64,000 nt of DNA, taken from Wyeomyia smithii (lineage: Eukaryota > Arthropoda > Insecta > Diptera > Culicidae). Below the pieces are notes generated by a model. It had not been told where the DNA came from. It saw only the letters and a program-made list of their open reading frames with translations, and made no database searches. Positions 1-9,450 of this stretch are shown here, one piece after another. The stretch spans positions 88,235,381 through 88,299,380 of the forward strand of contig NC_073696.1 in assembly GCF_029784165.1 (NCBI RefSeq). Direction: 5' to 3'. A program made the position numbers and the translations under genes. The first letter of the stretch is position 1; each line of letters opens with the position of its first letter.

Positions 1-1319
1 ATAAGTACCTACATACCATCATTTTGTATATAAGTACATGCTTTACCGCACTCGTAATAAAACTAAAAGATTTTGGTTTTTTATCCAACAGAAGCAGTCA
101 GGTCTGGTGACTGTTCTGCATGAACAGTATGAACAAGTGTATGAACAGTATATACTAGCCTTATCATCAACTGCTCGACTTTGGGTTCTTCCTTAAGTTT
201 TCACTAAATGTTGTAAAACCTTAGAAAAGTAAAAATCCTATTGCATCGTTGTATAGCCCCTCGGTAATATTAATGCTGGTATAAAAAATTTGACATTTCG
301 ATGCCCCACTATACCACAGAGAAAAGTTCAGCTGGACCCAATTTTTTTCATTCAGTTCCCCCTATGTGAAATTAATCAGTCTCTACGAGCTGAAAGCTCA
401 CAGACAAAATCAATGAATAAATTACAAATTACAAATTATTGGCTTGCTTCCCGAGCACAGATAACAATAACATGGACGAAATAAATTCCACTGCCTACAT
501 ATTGTGACTCAACAAAATGTTTTGGTTTGTTTGTTTTTCTCTAAGCTGTGTGGCCACTCCCTTATGGCAAAAATCTACTCTGAACTCGATACAAAAGACT
601 GCGTGTAGAAAATTCAGCTTCAGTCTAGTTTGTCACACAATAGCGAGTGGAGTATAGCTGTTAGAGGTACGCGACATTGAGAAACGAGAGCTGTATACGA
701 GTCAACTTCCAGACAGTGCGGAGCATGTTACCTTTATTTTTCATACGGCAGCAACAGTTACCATCGTACGCTGCAGGATATTTTGCTGGCACAGCCAATG
801 GAGGGCACAGCAGGGAGCAAATTTTATGCGCGGCCAACAAAATATTCAATGCTACCGGCGGTGGTGCGTTCATCAGTGTTCTGTAGCACGAATTTCATAC
901 TGAAGATTATGGAATCGGTTCTTTTCAGAACTATAGATGCTTGAAAATAAGAGTTATGAGAATTTTCACAACTACTACTAGGGTAAAATTTTCATGTATT
1001 CATGCATCGTTAGTTTTACAATAACGACCATCAAATATAAACGATAGTGTTGCCTATGACCAGTTTATCGCAGCATATAATATATACACTTAGTCCTACG
1101 TCACCATTTCATACAACCCCTAGGGCTGTATACCTTGTAGTATTTGCGAATGGTTAAGGCTTGAAGTTTTTTTTGCAAGGCGGCGGGGATATCTGCTTTC
1201 AGACACGTTAGAAGAGAGCTCAGGGAGTGGGGATCTCCCTAAACCCCCCCCCCCCCCAGTCTCCTGCTCTTATTTTTCCGGAACGACGGTTAAGTATTAC
1301 GTCAGAAAGTGACTTTTTG
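1..1319. other. No gene recognised; AT-rich flank
   Basis: I see no coding exon, RNA gene or bounded mobile element here. There is a short tandem of a TGAACAGTAT-type motif near 120-155 and a poly(C) run near 1245-1258. The two overlapping 70-codon frames at 661-886 on opposite strands have no recognisable domain and look like chance frames. Confidence 0.5.
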
Positions 1320-1740
1320 CTTCTCCTGGCAGTTGGCTATCACTGGCGTGTTGATGATTGACCCGCCACACTTGATGTAAATAGCTCCCGGACTATCTGA
1401 GAGGCGGCTGCATGAACTTTACTCCAGATCTCCGGGTCTTCGCACATCTGCCGACTTAAATTGTCCAGAGTAGTGTCTGGCCCTTACCCTGCCATCATTT
1501 CGGTCCTCGCTCGCGTTTAACAAGGGCATAAGAAGAAGATATGCTCAGCGATCTCTTTCGCATCCACGCACTTGGGACATATAAAAGACCCCGCGATGCG
1601 TCCATGTACCCTTCACAAAATCGTGCCATTTCCGTTGCTATCTGATATTCGGGATGATCTTTTGGTAGGTACCTCGTATTCCTCTTGTGTCACGTTGATC
1701 GAAGCACTCTACATCCTCCTTAAGGGTTATGGTCATAGGC
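1320..1740 (-). pseudogene. R1-like LINE remnant, ORF2 C-terminus (part A)
   Basis: Read on the minus strand, this stretch encodes the broken C-terminal end of a LINE ORF2. Around 1610-1540 there is a CPKC-VDAKEIAEH-FFLCP pattern, a Cys-Cys-His-Cys knuckle like those near the C-terminus of R1/LOA/Jockey-type ORF2 proteins. It is followed by an MC-DPEIW-KV-AAASQIVRELF tail of R1 style. Stops interrupt the frame. The upstream part of the same gene continues on the other side of the I-clade element, at 7642-8880, so the two were contiguous before that insertion. It is an old dead copy. The R1 assignment rests on motif recognition; LOA is the main alternative. Confidence 0.65.
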
Positions 1741-1753
1741 ATCATGCCGCACA
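1741..1753. repeat. 13-bp target-site duplication, 5' copy (I-clade copy 1)
   Basis: ATCATGCCGCACA occurs here just before the element and again at 7629-7641 just after its poly(A) tail. A perfect direct repeat of this length is the usual result of target-primed reverse transcription, and it fixes both ends of the element. Confidence 0.9.
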
Positions 1754-1788
1754 TCATTCTGTGCCGAACACGCATCAGTACTGGACGT
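1754..1788 (+). promoter_or_regulatory. Internal Inr + DPE core promoter of I-clade copy 1
   Basis: The element starts with TCATTC (1754-1759), a match to the arthropod initiator TCAKTY. Taking the A at 1756 as +1, positions +28 to +33 (1783-1788) read GGACGT, a full match to the DPE consensus RGWYVT at its required spacing. Internal Inr/DPE promoters are known from Drosophila LINEs such as the I factor and jockey; they let the transcript start at the element's first bases. The same arrangement is kept in the other two copies. Confidence 0.75.
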
Positions 1789-2201
1789 GTTTGGTGATCG
1801 GTCCGATAGAGTATAAAACAAAAGACGTGTGAACAAGTGTTGGCATTGTTTGCCTGGTCGAGTGAAATAAATCCGGGTTCAAGGTCGTTCCTTTGTGCAA
1901 CTGTTTCGCATCGTGACTGCCAGCTGGTGCGTAAGCCGATTTGGCTGCTGGCTGGATTGTGCTACAGCAGTGGACGAGACACAAACGAGGAAAAAGAAGA
2001 AGCCATCAGTGTCAGCGAGTCGTATCGCTGTGTGGAGTGATCTCACACCTGGCTCGCTGCTGGTGGCTGTTTGGTGCTGCTGTATTGGTGCTGCTGGCTG
2101 TAACGGCTGCTACTTCGAACGATCGGACAACCAACCTTACTGGAAGGGAGAAATAAAAAGGTACGTGTTCTTGTCAGCGCTAGTGCGCTAAACATAGCGC
2201 G

Positions 2202-3572
2202 ATGGATGTAGATCCCTCGCCTCCCGCGCCACCATCCCCGAACCCCTCTGACCCTGACCCTTCTGTTACCCCCTCCCCTGTTCATTCTTCAGTCCCCCCT
2301 CGCCCCAGGCTTTACCCAGACGGAGCCCAGGGCAGCTATACTGTTTATTTTCGGCCAAAGGCAGGACCGAAATCGAAAAAGTTGAACCTCTTGCAGATTT
2401 CTAAAGACCTGACGAAGGAGTACAAGGGCGTGACCGAAATTTCCAAGGTCCGGCCTAACAAGCTCCGTGTCGTGGTCGGTAACCTGAAAGAGGCCAACGA
2501 TATAGCTTGCTCTGAGCTCTTCACACGCGAGTATCGCGTTTACATACCCGCACGAGACGTGGAGATCGACGGTGTCATAACCGATTCGAGTCTGTCCGTC
2601 GAGTGTATACTGCAAAGTGCCAAAGGGTGCTTTAAGAACAAAACGTGTCCCGAAGTAAAGGTGCTCGACTGCAAGCAATTGCGGTCAGCATCGATCATCG
2701 GTGGCAAAACAGTATACACTCCGTCAGACTCGTTTCGAGTTACGTTCGCCGGGTCTGCACTACCAAGCCACGTCTCGATCCACCGGGTTCGTCTCCCTGT
2801 GAGGCTCTACGTACCCCGCGTCATGAACTGCCTGAATTGCAAGCAGTTAGGCCATACAGCCGCCTACTGCTGCAATAAGGCACGTTGTGGCAAGTGTGGG
2901 GAGTCTCATGCGGAAGATTCTTGCAGTGTTAACGCTGAAAAGTGTATTCACTGCGGAGAAAATCTGCATGAGCTCTCGACATGTGCGGTGTACATGCAGC
3001 GCAGGGATAAAATAAAACGGTCTCTCAAAGAGCGTTCAAAGCGTTCCTACGCTGACATGCTGAAGAAGACCGTTACCACTTCTCCCGTTACTTCGAACCC
3101 CTTCGATCTGTTGCCCTCTGAGGAAACCGATTCTGACGATTCACCAGCGGGAGCATCTTACGCCAATCCTGGGGAGTCTAGAAAGAGGAAAAGTGTTTCC
3201 TCTCCTAAACTTCCCAGAAAAGGTCCTAAGATTTCTCAAAGTGAAATGAAGGTTACAAACAAACCAAACAGTGCTGCGGAAAAACCGAAGCAAACTCCTC
3301 CTGGGCTGGCAAATTTAAAGTCCCAGAAGGAGTTCCCAGCACTGCCAGGAACATCTAAAACCCCAGTTGCTCCTTTTACACTCCCAGTTGATGAAACAAA
3401 CTCTGGATTAGTGAAATTTTCTGACATTGTGGACTGGATTTTTGAAACTTTCAATGTACCCGATCCAATTAAAATTTTTCTTACAGCATTCCTCCCAACA
3501 GTTAGATCATTTTTGAAGCAGTTGACTGCCCAATGGCCTCTCCTTGCAGCGATTGTATCCTTCGATGCCTAA
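2202..3572 (+). CDS. ORF1 (Gag-like, zinc-knuckle RNA-binding protein) of I-clade copy 1
   Basis: 456 codons from an ATG at 2202 (MDVDPSPPAPP). The protein has a proline-rich N-terminus, a central domain (roughly residues 45-200), and three cysteine-histidine knuckles: CLNCKQLGHTAAYC near residue 208, CGKCGESHAEDSC near 229 and CIHCGENLHELSTC near 248. A basic, Ser/Lys-rich region (KRSLKERSKRSYADM) and a hydrophobic C-terminal segment follow. I-clade ORF1 proteins of this type bind the element RNA and form the ribonucleoprotein used in retrotransposition. The frame is intact and is the longest version of this ORF in the window. Its stop overlaps the start of ORF2. Confidence 0.92.
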   Translation: MDVDPSPPAPPSPNPSDPDPSVTPSPVHSSVPPRPRLYPDGAQGSYTVYFRPKAGPKSKKLNLLQISKDLTKEYKGVTEISKVRPNKLRVVVGNLKEANDIACSELFTREYRVYIPARDVEIDGVITDSSLSVECILQSAKGCFKNKTCPEVKVLDCKQLRSASIIGGKTVYTPSDSFRVTFAGSALPSHVSIHRVRLPVRLYVPRVMNCLNCKQLGHTAAYCCNKARCGKCGESHAEDSCSVNAEKCIHCGENLHELSTCAVYMQRRDKIKRSLKERSKRSYADMLKKTVTTSPVTSNPFDLLPSEETDSDDSPAGASYANPGESRKRKSVSSPKLPRKGPKISQSEMKVTNKPNSAAEKPKQTPPGLANLKSQKEFPALPGTSKTPVAPFTLPVDETNSGLVKFSDIVDWIFETFNVPDPIKIFLTAFLPTVRSFLKQLTAQWPLLAAIVSFDA

Positions 3573-6500
3573 TTCAACTGCGTATATGAAGGATTCTATC
3601 TCTGTCTTACAGTGGAATTGTAGAAGTATTTTACCAAAAATTGATTCGTTTAAAGTTTTGATAAATAAAAACAAATGCGATGCATTTTCCCTTTGTGAAA
3701 CTTGGCTTACTTCAAATATTGATCTCAACTTCCATGATTTTAATATTATTCGCCTTGATCGAGACACCCCATATGGAGGAGTACTTTTAGGGATTAAAAA
3801 GTGCTATTCTTTCTATCGTATTAACCTCCCCTCGATTCCAGGCATCGAAGTTGTCGCATGTCAAATGACAATACAAGGTAAAGAGCTTTGTATTGCCTCA
3901 ATATATATTCCCCCCAGAGCACAGGTTGGGCAACGGCTGCTCTTTGATTTAATAGAACTTCTTCCCTCGCCACGTTTGATTTTGGGAGACTTCAACTCTC
4001 ATGGCGTGGCTTGGGGTTCCCCATACAATGATAACCGCTCCTCTTTAATCTATAACCTTTGCGATGACTTCGACATGACTATTTTAAACAACGGTGAAAT
4101 GACACGTATCCCGAAACCTCCAGCGCGCCCAAGCGCTTTGGATCTATCCTTATGTTCGACGTCGCTACGGTTGGATTGCACATGGAAGGTAATCCTCGAT
4201 CCTCACGGTAGCGACCATCTGCCTATTCTTATTTCAATTACTAACGGGTCAACTCGCATGCGACCAATTGACATTCCGTATGACCTCACACGAAATGTCG
4301 ATTGGAAGTTATACGAGGAAATGATTTCAAAAGCGGTCGAGTCGATTCAACATCATTCACCACTTGAAGAATACAACCTCCTCGCGGGCTTGATTCTCGA
4401 CGCCGCGTTGCAAGCCCAAACGAAGAAATATCCCGGCGTAACGATCAAAGAACGGCCTCCCACTCCGTGGTGGGACCAAGAGTGCTCCGATGTCTACACG
4501 CAAAGATCCGACGCGTTTAAGGCCTACCAGACGGGAGGTATACCTGGTGACTATTTACGGTATTCGGAGCTTGATACCAAGCTTAAAAGCTTGGCTAAAG
4601 CAAAGAAACGTGGATATTGGCGTCGGTTCGTGAACGAGACGTCGAGGGAGACATCGATGAGCACTCTTTGGAACACAGCCCGAAGAATGCGGAATCGCGT
4701 AACGGTCAACGAAAGCGAGGAGTCTTCAAGTAGGTGGATATTTGATTTTGCCAGGAAAGTATGTCCGGACTCTGTTCCTGAGCAAAATATTGTTCGCGAT
4801 GCGTCTCCGGGCCACGACGCGATAGAATCACCTTTTACGATGGCAGAACTTTCAGTTGCCCTCCTGTCCTGTAACAATAACGCGCCTGGATTAGATAGAA
4901 TCAAATTCAACTTGTTGAAGAATCTACCCGGCAATGCCAAGAGGCGCTTGTTGAACTTGTTCAATAAGTTCCTGGAGCAAAACATTGTACCGCAGGATTG
5001 GAGGCAAGTGAAGGTGATCGCCATCCAAAAACCAGGGAAACCAGCTTCTAATCACAACTCTTATAGGCCGATTGCAATGCTATCCTGTATCCGGAAATTG
5101 ATGGAAAAAATGATACTCCGTCGTTTAGACCACTGGGTCGAATCAAATGGTCTACTATCAGAAACTCAATTTGGCTTCCGCCGTGCCAAAGGGACGAATG
5201 ATTGTCTTGCGTTGCTTTCAACAGATATTCAGCTGGCGTATGCTCGTAAAGAACAAATGGCGTCTGCGTTCTTGGACATTAAGGGGGCTTTTGATTCCGT
5301 TTCTATTGACATTCTTTCGGGTAAACTTCACCGACAAGGATTTTCTCCAATTTTGAACAATTTTTTGCACAACTTGTTGTCCGAAAAGCACATGCATTTT
5401 ACGCATGGCGATTTGGCAACTTTTCGCATTAGCTACATGGGTCTTCCCCAGGGCTCATGTTTAAGCCCCCTTCTTTACAACTTTTATGTAAATGACATCG
5501 ACGAATGTCTGGCAAATTCATGCACGATAGGACAACTTGCAGACGACAGTGTAATCTCTGTTACAGGAGCCAAAGCTGCCGATTTGCAAGGACCATTGCA
5601 AGATACCTTGGACAATTTGTCTGCTTGGGCTTTACAGCTAGGTATCGAATTCTCTCCGGAGAAGACTGAGATAGTAGTTTTTTCTAGGAAGCATGAACCT
5701 GCTCAGCTTCAAACACAATTAATGGGTAAAACGATTTCTCAGGTTTTGGTACACAAGTATCTTGGTGTCTGGTTCGACTCTAAAGGCACCTGGGGTTGTC
5801 ACGTGAGGTATCTGATGAAAAAATGTCAACAAAGAGTGAATTTTCTTCGTACAATAACCGGACAATGGTGGGGAGCCCATCCAGGAGACCTTATAAGGCT
5901 TTACCAAACAACGATATTGTCTGTTATTGAATACGGGTGTTTCTGCTTCCGCTCCGCAGCAAACACACATTTGATCAAACTGGAGCGAATACAATATCGT
6001 TGTTTGCGTATCGCCTTAGGTTGCATGCAGTCGACCCATACGATGAGTTTGGAGGTTTTAGCTGGAGTACTACCATTGAAAAACCGCTTCTGGAGCCTGT
6101 CTTCTCGTATTCTAATCAAATGTGAGGTCTTGAACCGTCCCGTGATTGAAAATTTTGAAAGGTTAATCGAACTTAATTCTCAAACCCGTTTTATGACATT
6201 GTATTTCAATCACATGTCCCAAAATATTAACCCTTCTTCGAATATTCCAAATCGTGTCGACTTATCAAATACTTCTGATTCTACTGTGTTTTTCGATACA
6301 TCCATGATAGAAGAAACTCGTGGAATCCCGGATCATTTACGCGTGCAGCAGATCCCTAAAATTTTTTCCAATAAATATCGAAACATCAACTGCGACAATA
6401 TGTACTACACTGACGGATCACTTCTTGATGGGTCCACTGGCTTCGGTATCTTCAATAACAATTTAACCGTCTCCCATAAGCTCGATAATCCTGCTTCTGT

Positions 6501-7251
6501 TTACGTCGCAGAATTAGCTGCAATTCAGTACACCCTAGGGATTATCGAAAAAATGCCCACGGACCATTATTTCATCTTTACGGACAGTCTCAGTTCCATT
6601 GAGGCTCTCCGATCGATGAAAGATGTTAAGCACTCTCCGTATTTCCTGGGGAAAATACGGGAACATCTGAGTGCTTTATCCGAAAAATCTACTCAGATTA
6701 CCTTAGCGTGGGTCCCTTCTCACTGCTCGATACCGGGTAATGAGAAAGCGGACTCTTTGGCTAAGGTGGGCGCAACAAACGGTGATATTTATGAAAGACC
6801 AATTGCCTTTAATGAATTTTTCGCACTTGTACGTCAGAATACGATCATCAGTTGGCAAAATGCTTGGACCAGAGGGGAATTGGGAAGGTGGTTACATTCC
6901 ATAATCCCCAAAGTATCGACGAACCCGTGGTTCAAGGGGTTGGATGTAGGTCGGGATTTCATTTGCGTGATGTCCCGGCTTATGTCCAATCACTATAGAT
7001 TTGACGCGCTCCTCCGTCGTGTTGGGCTCGGGGAAAGTGGTATCTGTGCCTGTGGTGAAGGTTATCACGACATAGAGCATGTGGTTTGGTCATGCCCTGT
7101 ACACCGTGACGCCAGGTCTAAATTAATAGCTTCCCTGCAGGCCGAGGGTAGACAGCCGGCTGTTCCTGTTCGTGATGTCTTGGCGAGCCGTGACCTATCC
7201 TACATGTCCCTTATATACGTTTTCCTGAAATCCATCCACGCCCCAGTCTAG
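3565..7251 (+). CDS. ORF2 (APE endonuclease - reverse transcriptase - RNase H) of I-clade copy 1
   Basis: The open frame runs back to 3544, but that first codon is TTG; the first ATG is at 3565, inside the ORF1 stop region, and I take it as the start (1228 codons). From the N-terminus: APE-type endonuclease with QWNCRS, CETW, LILGDFNSHG and GSDHLPI motifs (first ~225 residues); reverse transcriptase with FRRAKGTNDC, AFLDIKGAFDS, GLPQGSCLSP and the catalytic QLADDSV near residue 658; RNase H with YYTDGS near 947, AELAAIQ, FTDSLSS and WVPSHCSIPGNEKAD; and a C-terminal Cys/His knuckle (CACGEGYHDIEH-WSC). It nicks target DNA and copies the element RNA into it. No stop or frameshift interrupts it. 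RNase H at the C-terminus is a hallmark of the I clade. Confidence 0.93.
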   Translation: MPNSTAYMKDSISVLQWNCRSILPKIDSFKVLINKNKCDAFSLCETWLTSNIDLNFHDFNIIRLDRDTPYGGVLLGIKKCYSFYRINLPSIPGIEVVACQMTIQGKELCIASIYIPPRAQVGQRLLFDLIELLPSPRLILGDFNSHGVAWGSPYNDNRSSLIYNLCDDFDMTILNNGEMTRIPKPPARPSALDLSLCSTSLRLDCTWKVILDPHGSDHLPILISITNGSTRMRPIDIPYDLTRNVDWKLYEEMISKAVESIQHHSPLEEYNLLAGLILDAALQAQTKKYPGVTIKERPPTPWWDQECSDVYTQRSDAFKAYQTGGIPGDYLRYSELDTKLKSLAKAKKRGYWRRFVNETSRETSMSTLWNTARRMRNRVTVNESEESSSRWIFDFARKVCPDSVPEQNIVRDASPGHDAIESPFTMAELSVALLSCNNNAPGLDRIKFNLLKNLPGNAKRRLLNLFNKFLEQNIVPQDWRQVKVIAIQKPGKPASNHNSYRPIAMLSCIRKLMEKMILRRLDHWVESNGLLSETQFGFRRAKGTNDCLALLSTDIQLAYARKEQMASAFLDIKGAFDSVSIDILSGKLHRQGFSPILNNFLHNLLSEKHMHFTHGDLATFRISYMGLPQGSCLSPLLYNFYVNDIDECLANSCTIGQLADDSVISVTGAKAADLQGPLQDTLDNLSAWALQLGIEFSPEKTEIVVFSRKHEPAQLQTQLMGKTISQVLVHKYLGVWFDSKGTWGCHVRYLMKKCQQRVNFLRTITGQWWGAHPGDLIRLYQTTILSVIEYGCFCFRSAANTHLIKLERIQYRCLRIALGCMQSTHTMSLEVLAGVLPLKNRFWSLSSRILIKCEVLNRPVIENFERLIELNSQTRFMTLYFNHMSQNINPSSNIPNRVDLSNTSDSTVFFDTSMIEETRGIPDHLRVQQIPKIFSNKYRNINCDNMYYTDGSLLDGSTGFGIFNNNLTVSHKLDNPASVYVAELAAIQYTLGIIEKMPTDHYFIFTDSLSSIEALRSMKDVKHSPYFLGKIREHLSALSEKSTQITLAWVPSHCSIPGNEKADSLAKVGATNGDIYERPIAFNEFFALVRQNTIISWQNAWTRGELGRWLHSIIPKVSTNPWFKGLDVGRDFICVMSRLMSNHYRFDALLRRVGLGESGICACGEGYHDIEHVVWSCPVHRDARSKLIASLQAEGRQPAVPVRDVLASRDLSYMSLIYVFLKSIHAPV

Positions 7252-7628
7252 TCCCGTTCCCCTCCGTCTACACCCAACAAAACGACAAGAACACGTTTGA
7301 ACCTTAAGCACAAAACCAGCAACCAGACCCCGCACAACAGAACCAGGACCCAAGGACTACGAGCCTCTGTCCCAACTCACGACATCGTGGCTCAGCAGAA
7401 CGAATCCATACATGCCATTCGACGATTATCAGACGACCATTGAACAACAAAACACTGATTGGAAATCCCATGCTAGTTTTAAGTTAGACTTAATTTCAGC
7501 TCGTAGTCGGCAGCGAGGATAAAAAATTTGCTTTAGTTTTTAAGTCATCAGATATAATTGGCGCCGTTAAACATTAAATTGTATTTGTGCCGTGTCAAAT
7601 AAATGTTATGTGAAGAAAAAAAAAAAAA
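7252..7628 (+). other. 3' UTR, polyadenylation signal and poly(A) tail of I-clade copy 1
   Basis: After the ORF2 stop there is a 3' UTR of about 360 bp ending in GTGTCAAATAAATGTTATGTG and an A-run (7615-7629). AATAAA is at 7598-7603. Close relatives of this tail close copy 2 (30800-30852) and the 38-bp insertion at 19874-19911; copy 3 has a more diverged form at 37421-37460. Confidence 0.85.
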
Positions 7629-7641
7629 ATCATGCCGCACA
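7629..7641. repeat. 13-bp target-site duplication, 3' copy (I-clade copy 1)
   Basis: ATCATGCCGCACA, identical to 1741-1753. The leading A could belong to the poly(A) tail. Confidence 0.9.
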
Positions 7642-8880
7642 AGACGCAGATTGACGTCGAATGCAACTTTACGATACGCACTGGTTACTCTATCCAGTTC
7701 ACAACGTTAACTGTTAGTTAGTAACTGTTACCTAGCGCTTTGAACACACTGGCCCATTATTCCCAAGTATTGACGTAATTACGCTGTCAAGAAGTTTTCG
7801 CTTGCAACTGTACACCGCTGAGCTGTTCGAAATCATTCAGGATAGTGCTGCAATAGTCGTTGAGGCCCACTTACAGACATGATTGACGTGCCTCTTGAAC
7901 GTAAGCTTGTCGTGAACCATAACCCCCAAGAGCTTCAAAGACCGCTTTGGAGTAATGGTGCTGTCTTCGTTTCTTACTATCGCCTGTTCTTCGACTGTCA
8001 ACTAAACCTCTCCAGTAGATTCGCCGTAGACCTCCAGCGTTATGTCATCCACAAACCGGTCAATCACAATCCCTACAGGGAACTTTAGCACCCTTGCGGT
8101 AATTGGGAATTGAACGCATTCTTTAATTTTAGCGCTGGACAGTCACTTTTAGCATCTTCATGATGGAGAGAATAACATCTGGCGTAGACCTACTTTCCTG
8201 GAAGCCGAACTGGTTACTTGCTAGACTGGTTGCATCTTCTGTGTACTTCACCAGTCTGTTGAGCATAATCCTCTCAAGAACCTTGCCGGCAGTGTCCAGC
8301 AGACAGATTGGTCTATATGCCATGGCAGTTTCCCAGCCTTAGGCAACAGGACCAGTTTATGGTCGTCTAGATGCCAGGTTCGGGATTTCATCCTATCTAG
8401 GTGCTTTGCTCACCTTTGGGTAGTTGACGATAACGATGAGTTCCTTATTAGTAACCCTTGCCTCTTCCTCAGCTACGGCACGGCTGCTGTCACTCACGAA
8501 TTAGATGTCCTGCAGGATGGACAACCACCCCTGGTCTGTTTTGGAGATGCTGGAACGTCGGAAGTGAAACTCGACAGCTGGAGGCCAGGGGCTTGGTTCG
8601 TGGCTTGGAAAAATTCCTACGATGATAAGCTCTAGCAACGCTGTTGATCACTCTCAGTACTCATTTAGTCTTGGCCAGGCCTTACCCACGGTTTCATATT
8701 GGTACTCACGCATAGCCTCTCGGAGTAAGCTCTCTTGCTTGTCTTTATCGCACTCTTAAACGCCGATTTCGCAGATCCAAATGCTGCATGGCGATTTGTA
8801 CTTTGTTCAACGGTTCGCGCACGCTACATTCTCCGTATTGCACGAAGGCACGCAGTGCTAGCCGTCTACTGAACCTTATC
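7642..8880 (-). pseudogene. R1-like LINE remnant, ORF2 reverse transcriptase part (part B)
   Basis: Minus-strand translation gives broken but clear R1-style reverse transcriptase. YRPICLLDTAGKVLERI and ASNQFGFQESRST lie at 8323-8160; the catalytic FVDDITLEVYGES near 8050; LKLLGVMVHDKLTFKRHV near 7930; SAYRKVAFDV near 7690. A linker with SAFKSAIKTSKRAYSERLC lies near 8780-8720. Stops and frameshifts are frequent. The piece joins part A (1320-1740) once the I-clade element between them is removed. This is an old inactive element, older than the insertion inside it. LOA-type is the alternative to R1. Confidence 0.72.
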
Positions 8881-9059
8881 TTTCATTGCAGAGTTGCATT
8901 GAGCAGGTGGTGGCTACCCACCTGGCGATTGCGAGCATTGCCAAACATATAGTTTCATAGGTTAGGTTGGGTCCAAGATGTTTTTTTCTAGCTACACCGC
9001 TGTTTCGTTGCTGGCGTAGGCCAAGTAGAGGTAGCCGTATTCTAAATGAAACTCCTTAA

Positions 9060-9450
9060 CTTAGGCATGTGTAGTTAAGAGTCCGTAATGCGATTCAGAA
9101 TCAGATCGTGCACCTTGGATGGAAGTATGATGGAGTAATCTCCAAGGGTGATAGCAATATTAATAGCTTCTACCATTTCCTTGTAGGTAACACTCACCTT
9201 GTGTTTCGGGATCGAGGGCTCCTCTCATTGCGGACTTGAGACTTTTTGCTTACCGGACGATCGGAAGTCATCCGATGGTAGCCGCTTAACAGCAGCTTGC
9301 TGCTTGACTTTGCAGGACCCTGGAGAATCGGAGGGCGAGCATTTTGGCTTCATCCCTTGAGTGGCCTTCTTCCAGGTATGCCGCGTACCTACGCTTTTGG
9401 GTTTTCTCCTTATGGGGATAAACTGTTTAGAACAGGATACGATACACCTT
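9060..9450 (-). pseudogene. Possible ORF1 remnant of the same R1-like LINE
   Basis: Upstream of the reverse-transcriptase remnant in its own direction, the minus strand reads a basic Ser/Pro/Lys-rich stretch followed by VTYKEMVEAINIAI, which resembles the C-terminal parts of some insect LINE ORF1 proteins. Position and strand fit ORF1 of the remnant at 7642-8880. The similarity is weak and stops are present. Confidence 0.35.

Larger units (their letters stand above)
1754..7628 (+). mobile_element. Full-length I-clade (MosquI-like) non-LTR retrotransposon, copy 1
   Basis: This is a complete LINE: 5' UTR with internal promoter, ORF1, ORF2, 3' UTR with AATAAA and a poly(A) tail. The domain order (zinc-knuckle ORF1; APE endonuclease, reverse transcriptase and RNase H in ORF2) is that of the I clade, known from the Drosophila I factor and the mosquito MosquI family. 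Both ORFs are open from start to stop and a perfect 13-bp TSD flanks the element, so it looks young and possibly still able to move. It landed in an older minus-strand R1-like remnant. Two further copies of the family lie at 25667-30852 and 37421-43053. Naming it MosquI is recognition, not a database match. Confidence 0.9.

Noticed and set aside
3544..3564. Upstream TTG as start of ORF2
   Set aside because: The first ATG, at 3565, is kept in copy 3 and overlaps the ORF1 stop; non-ATG starts are unlikely here.
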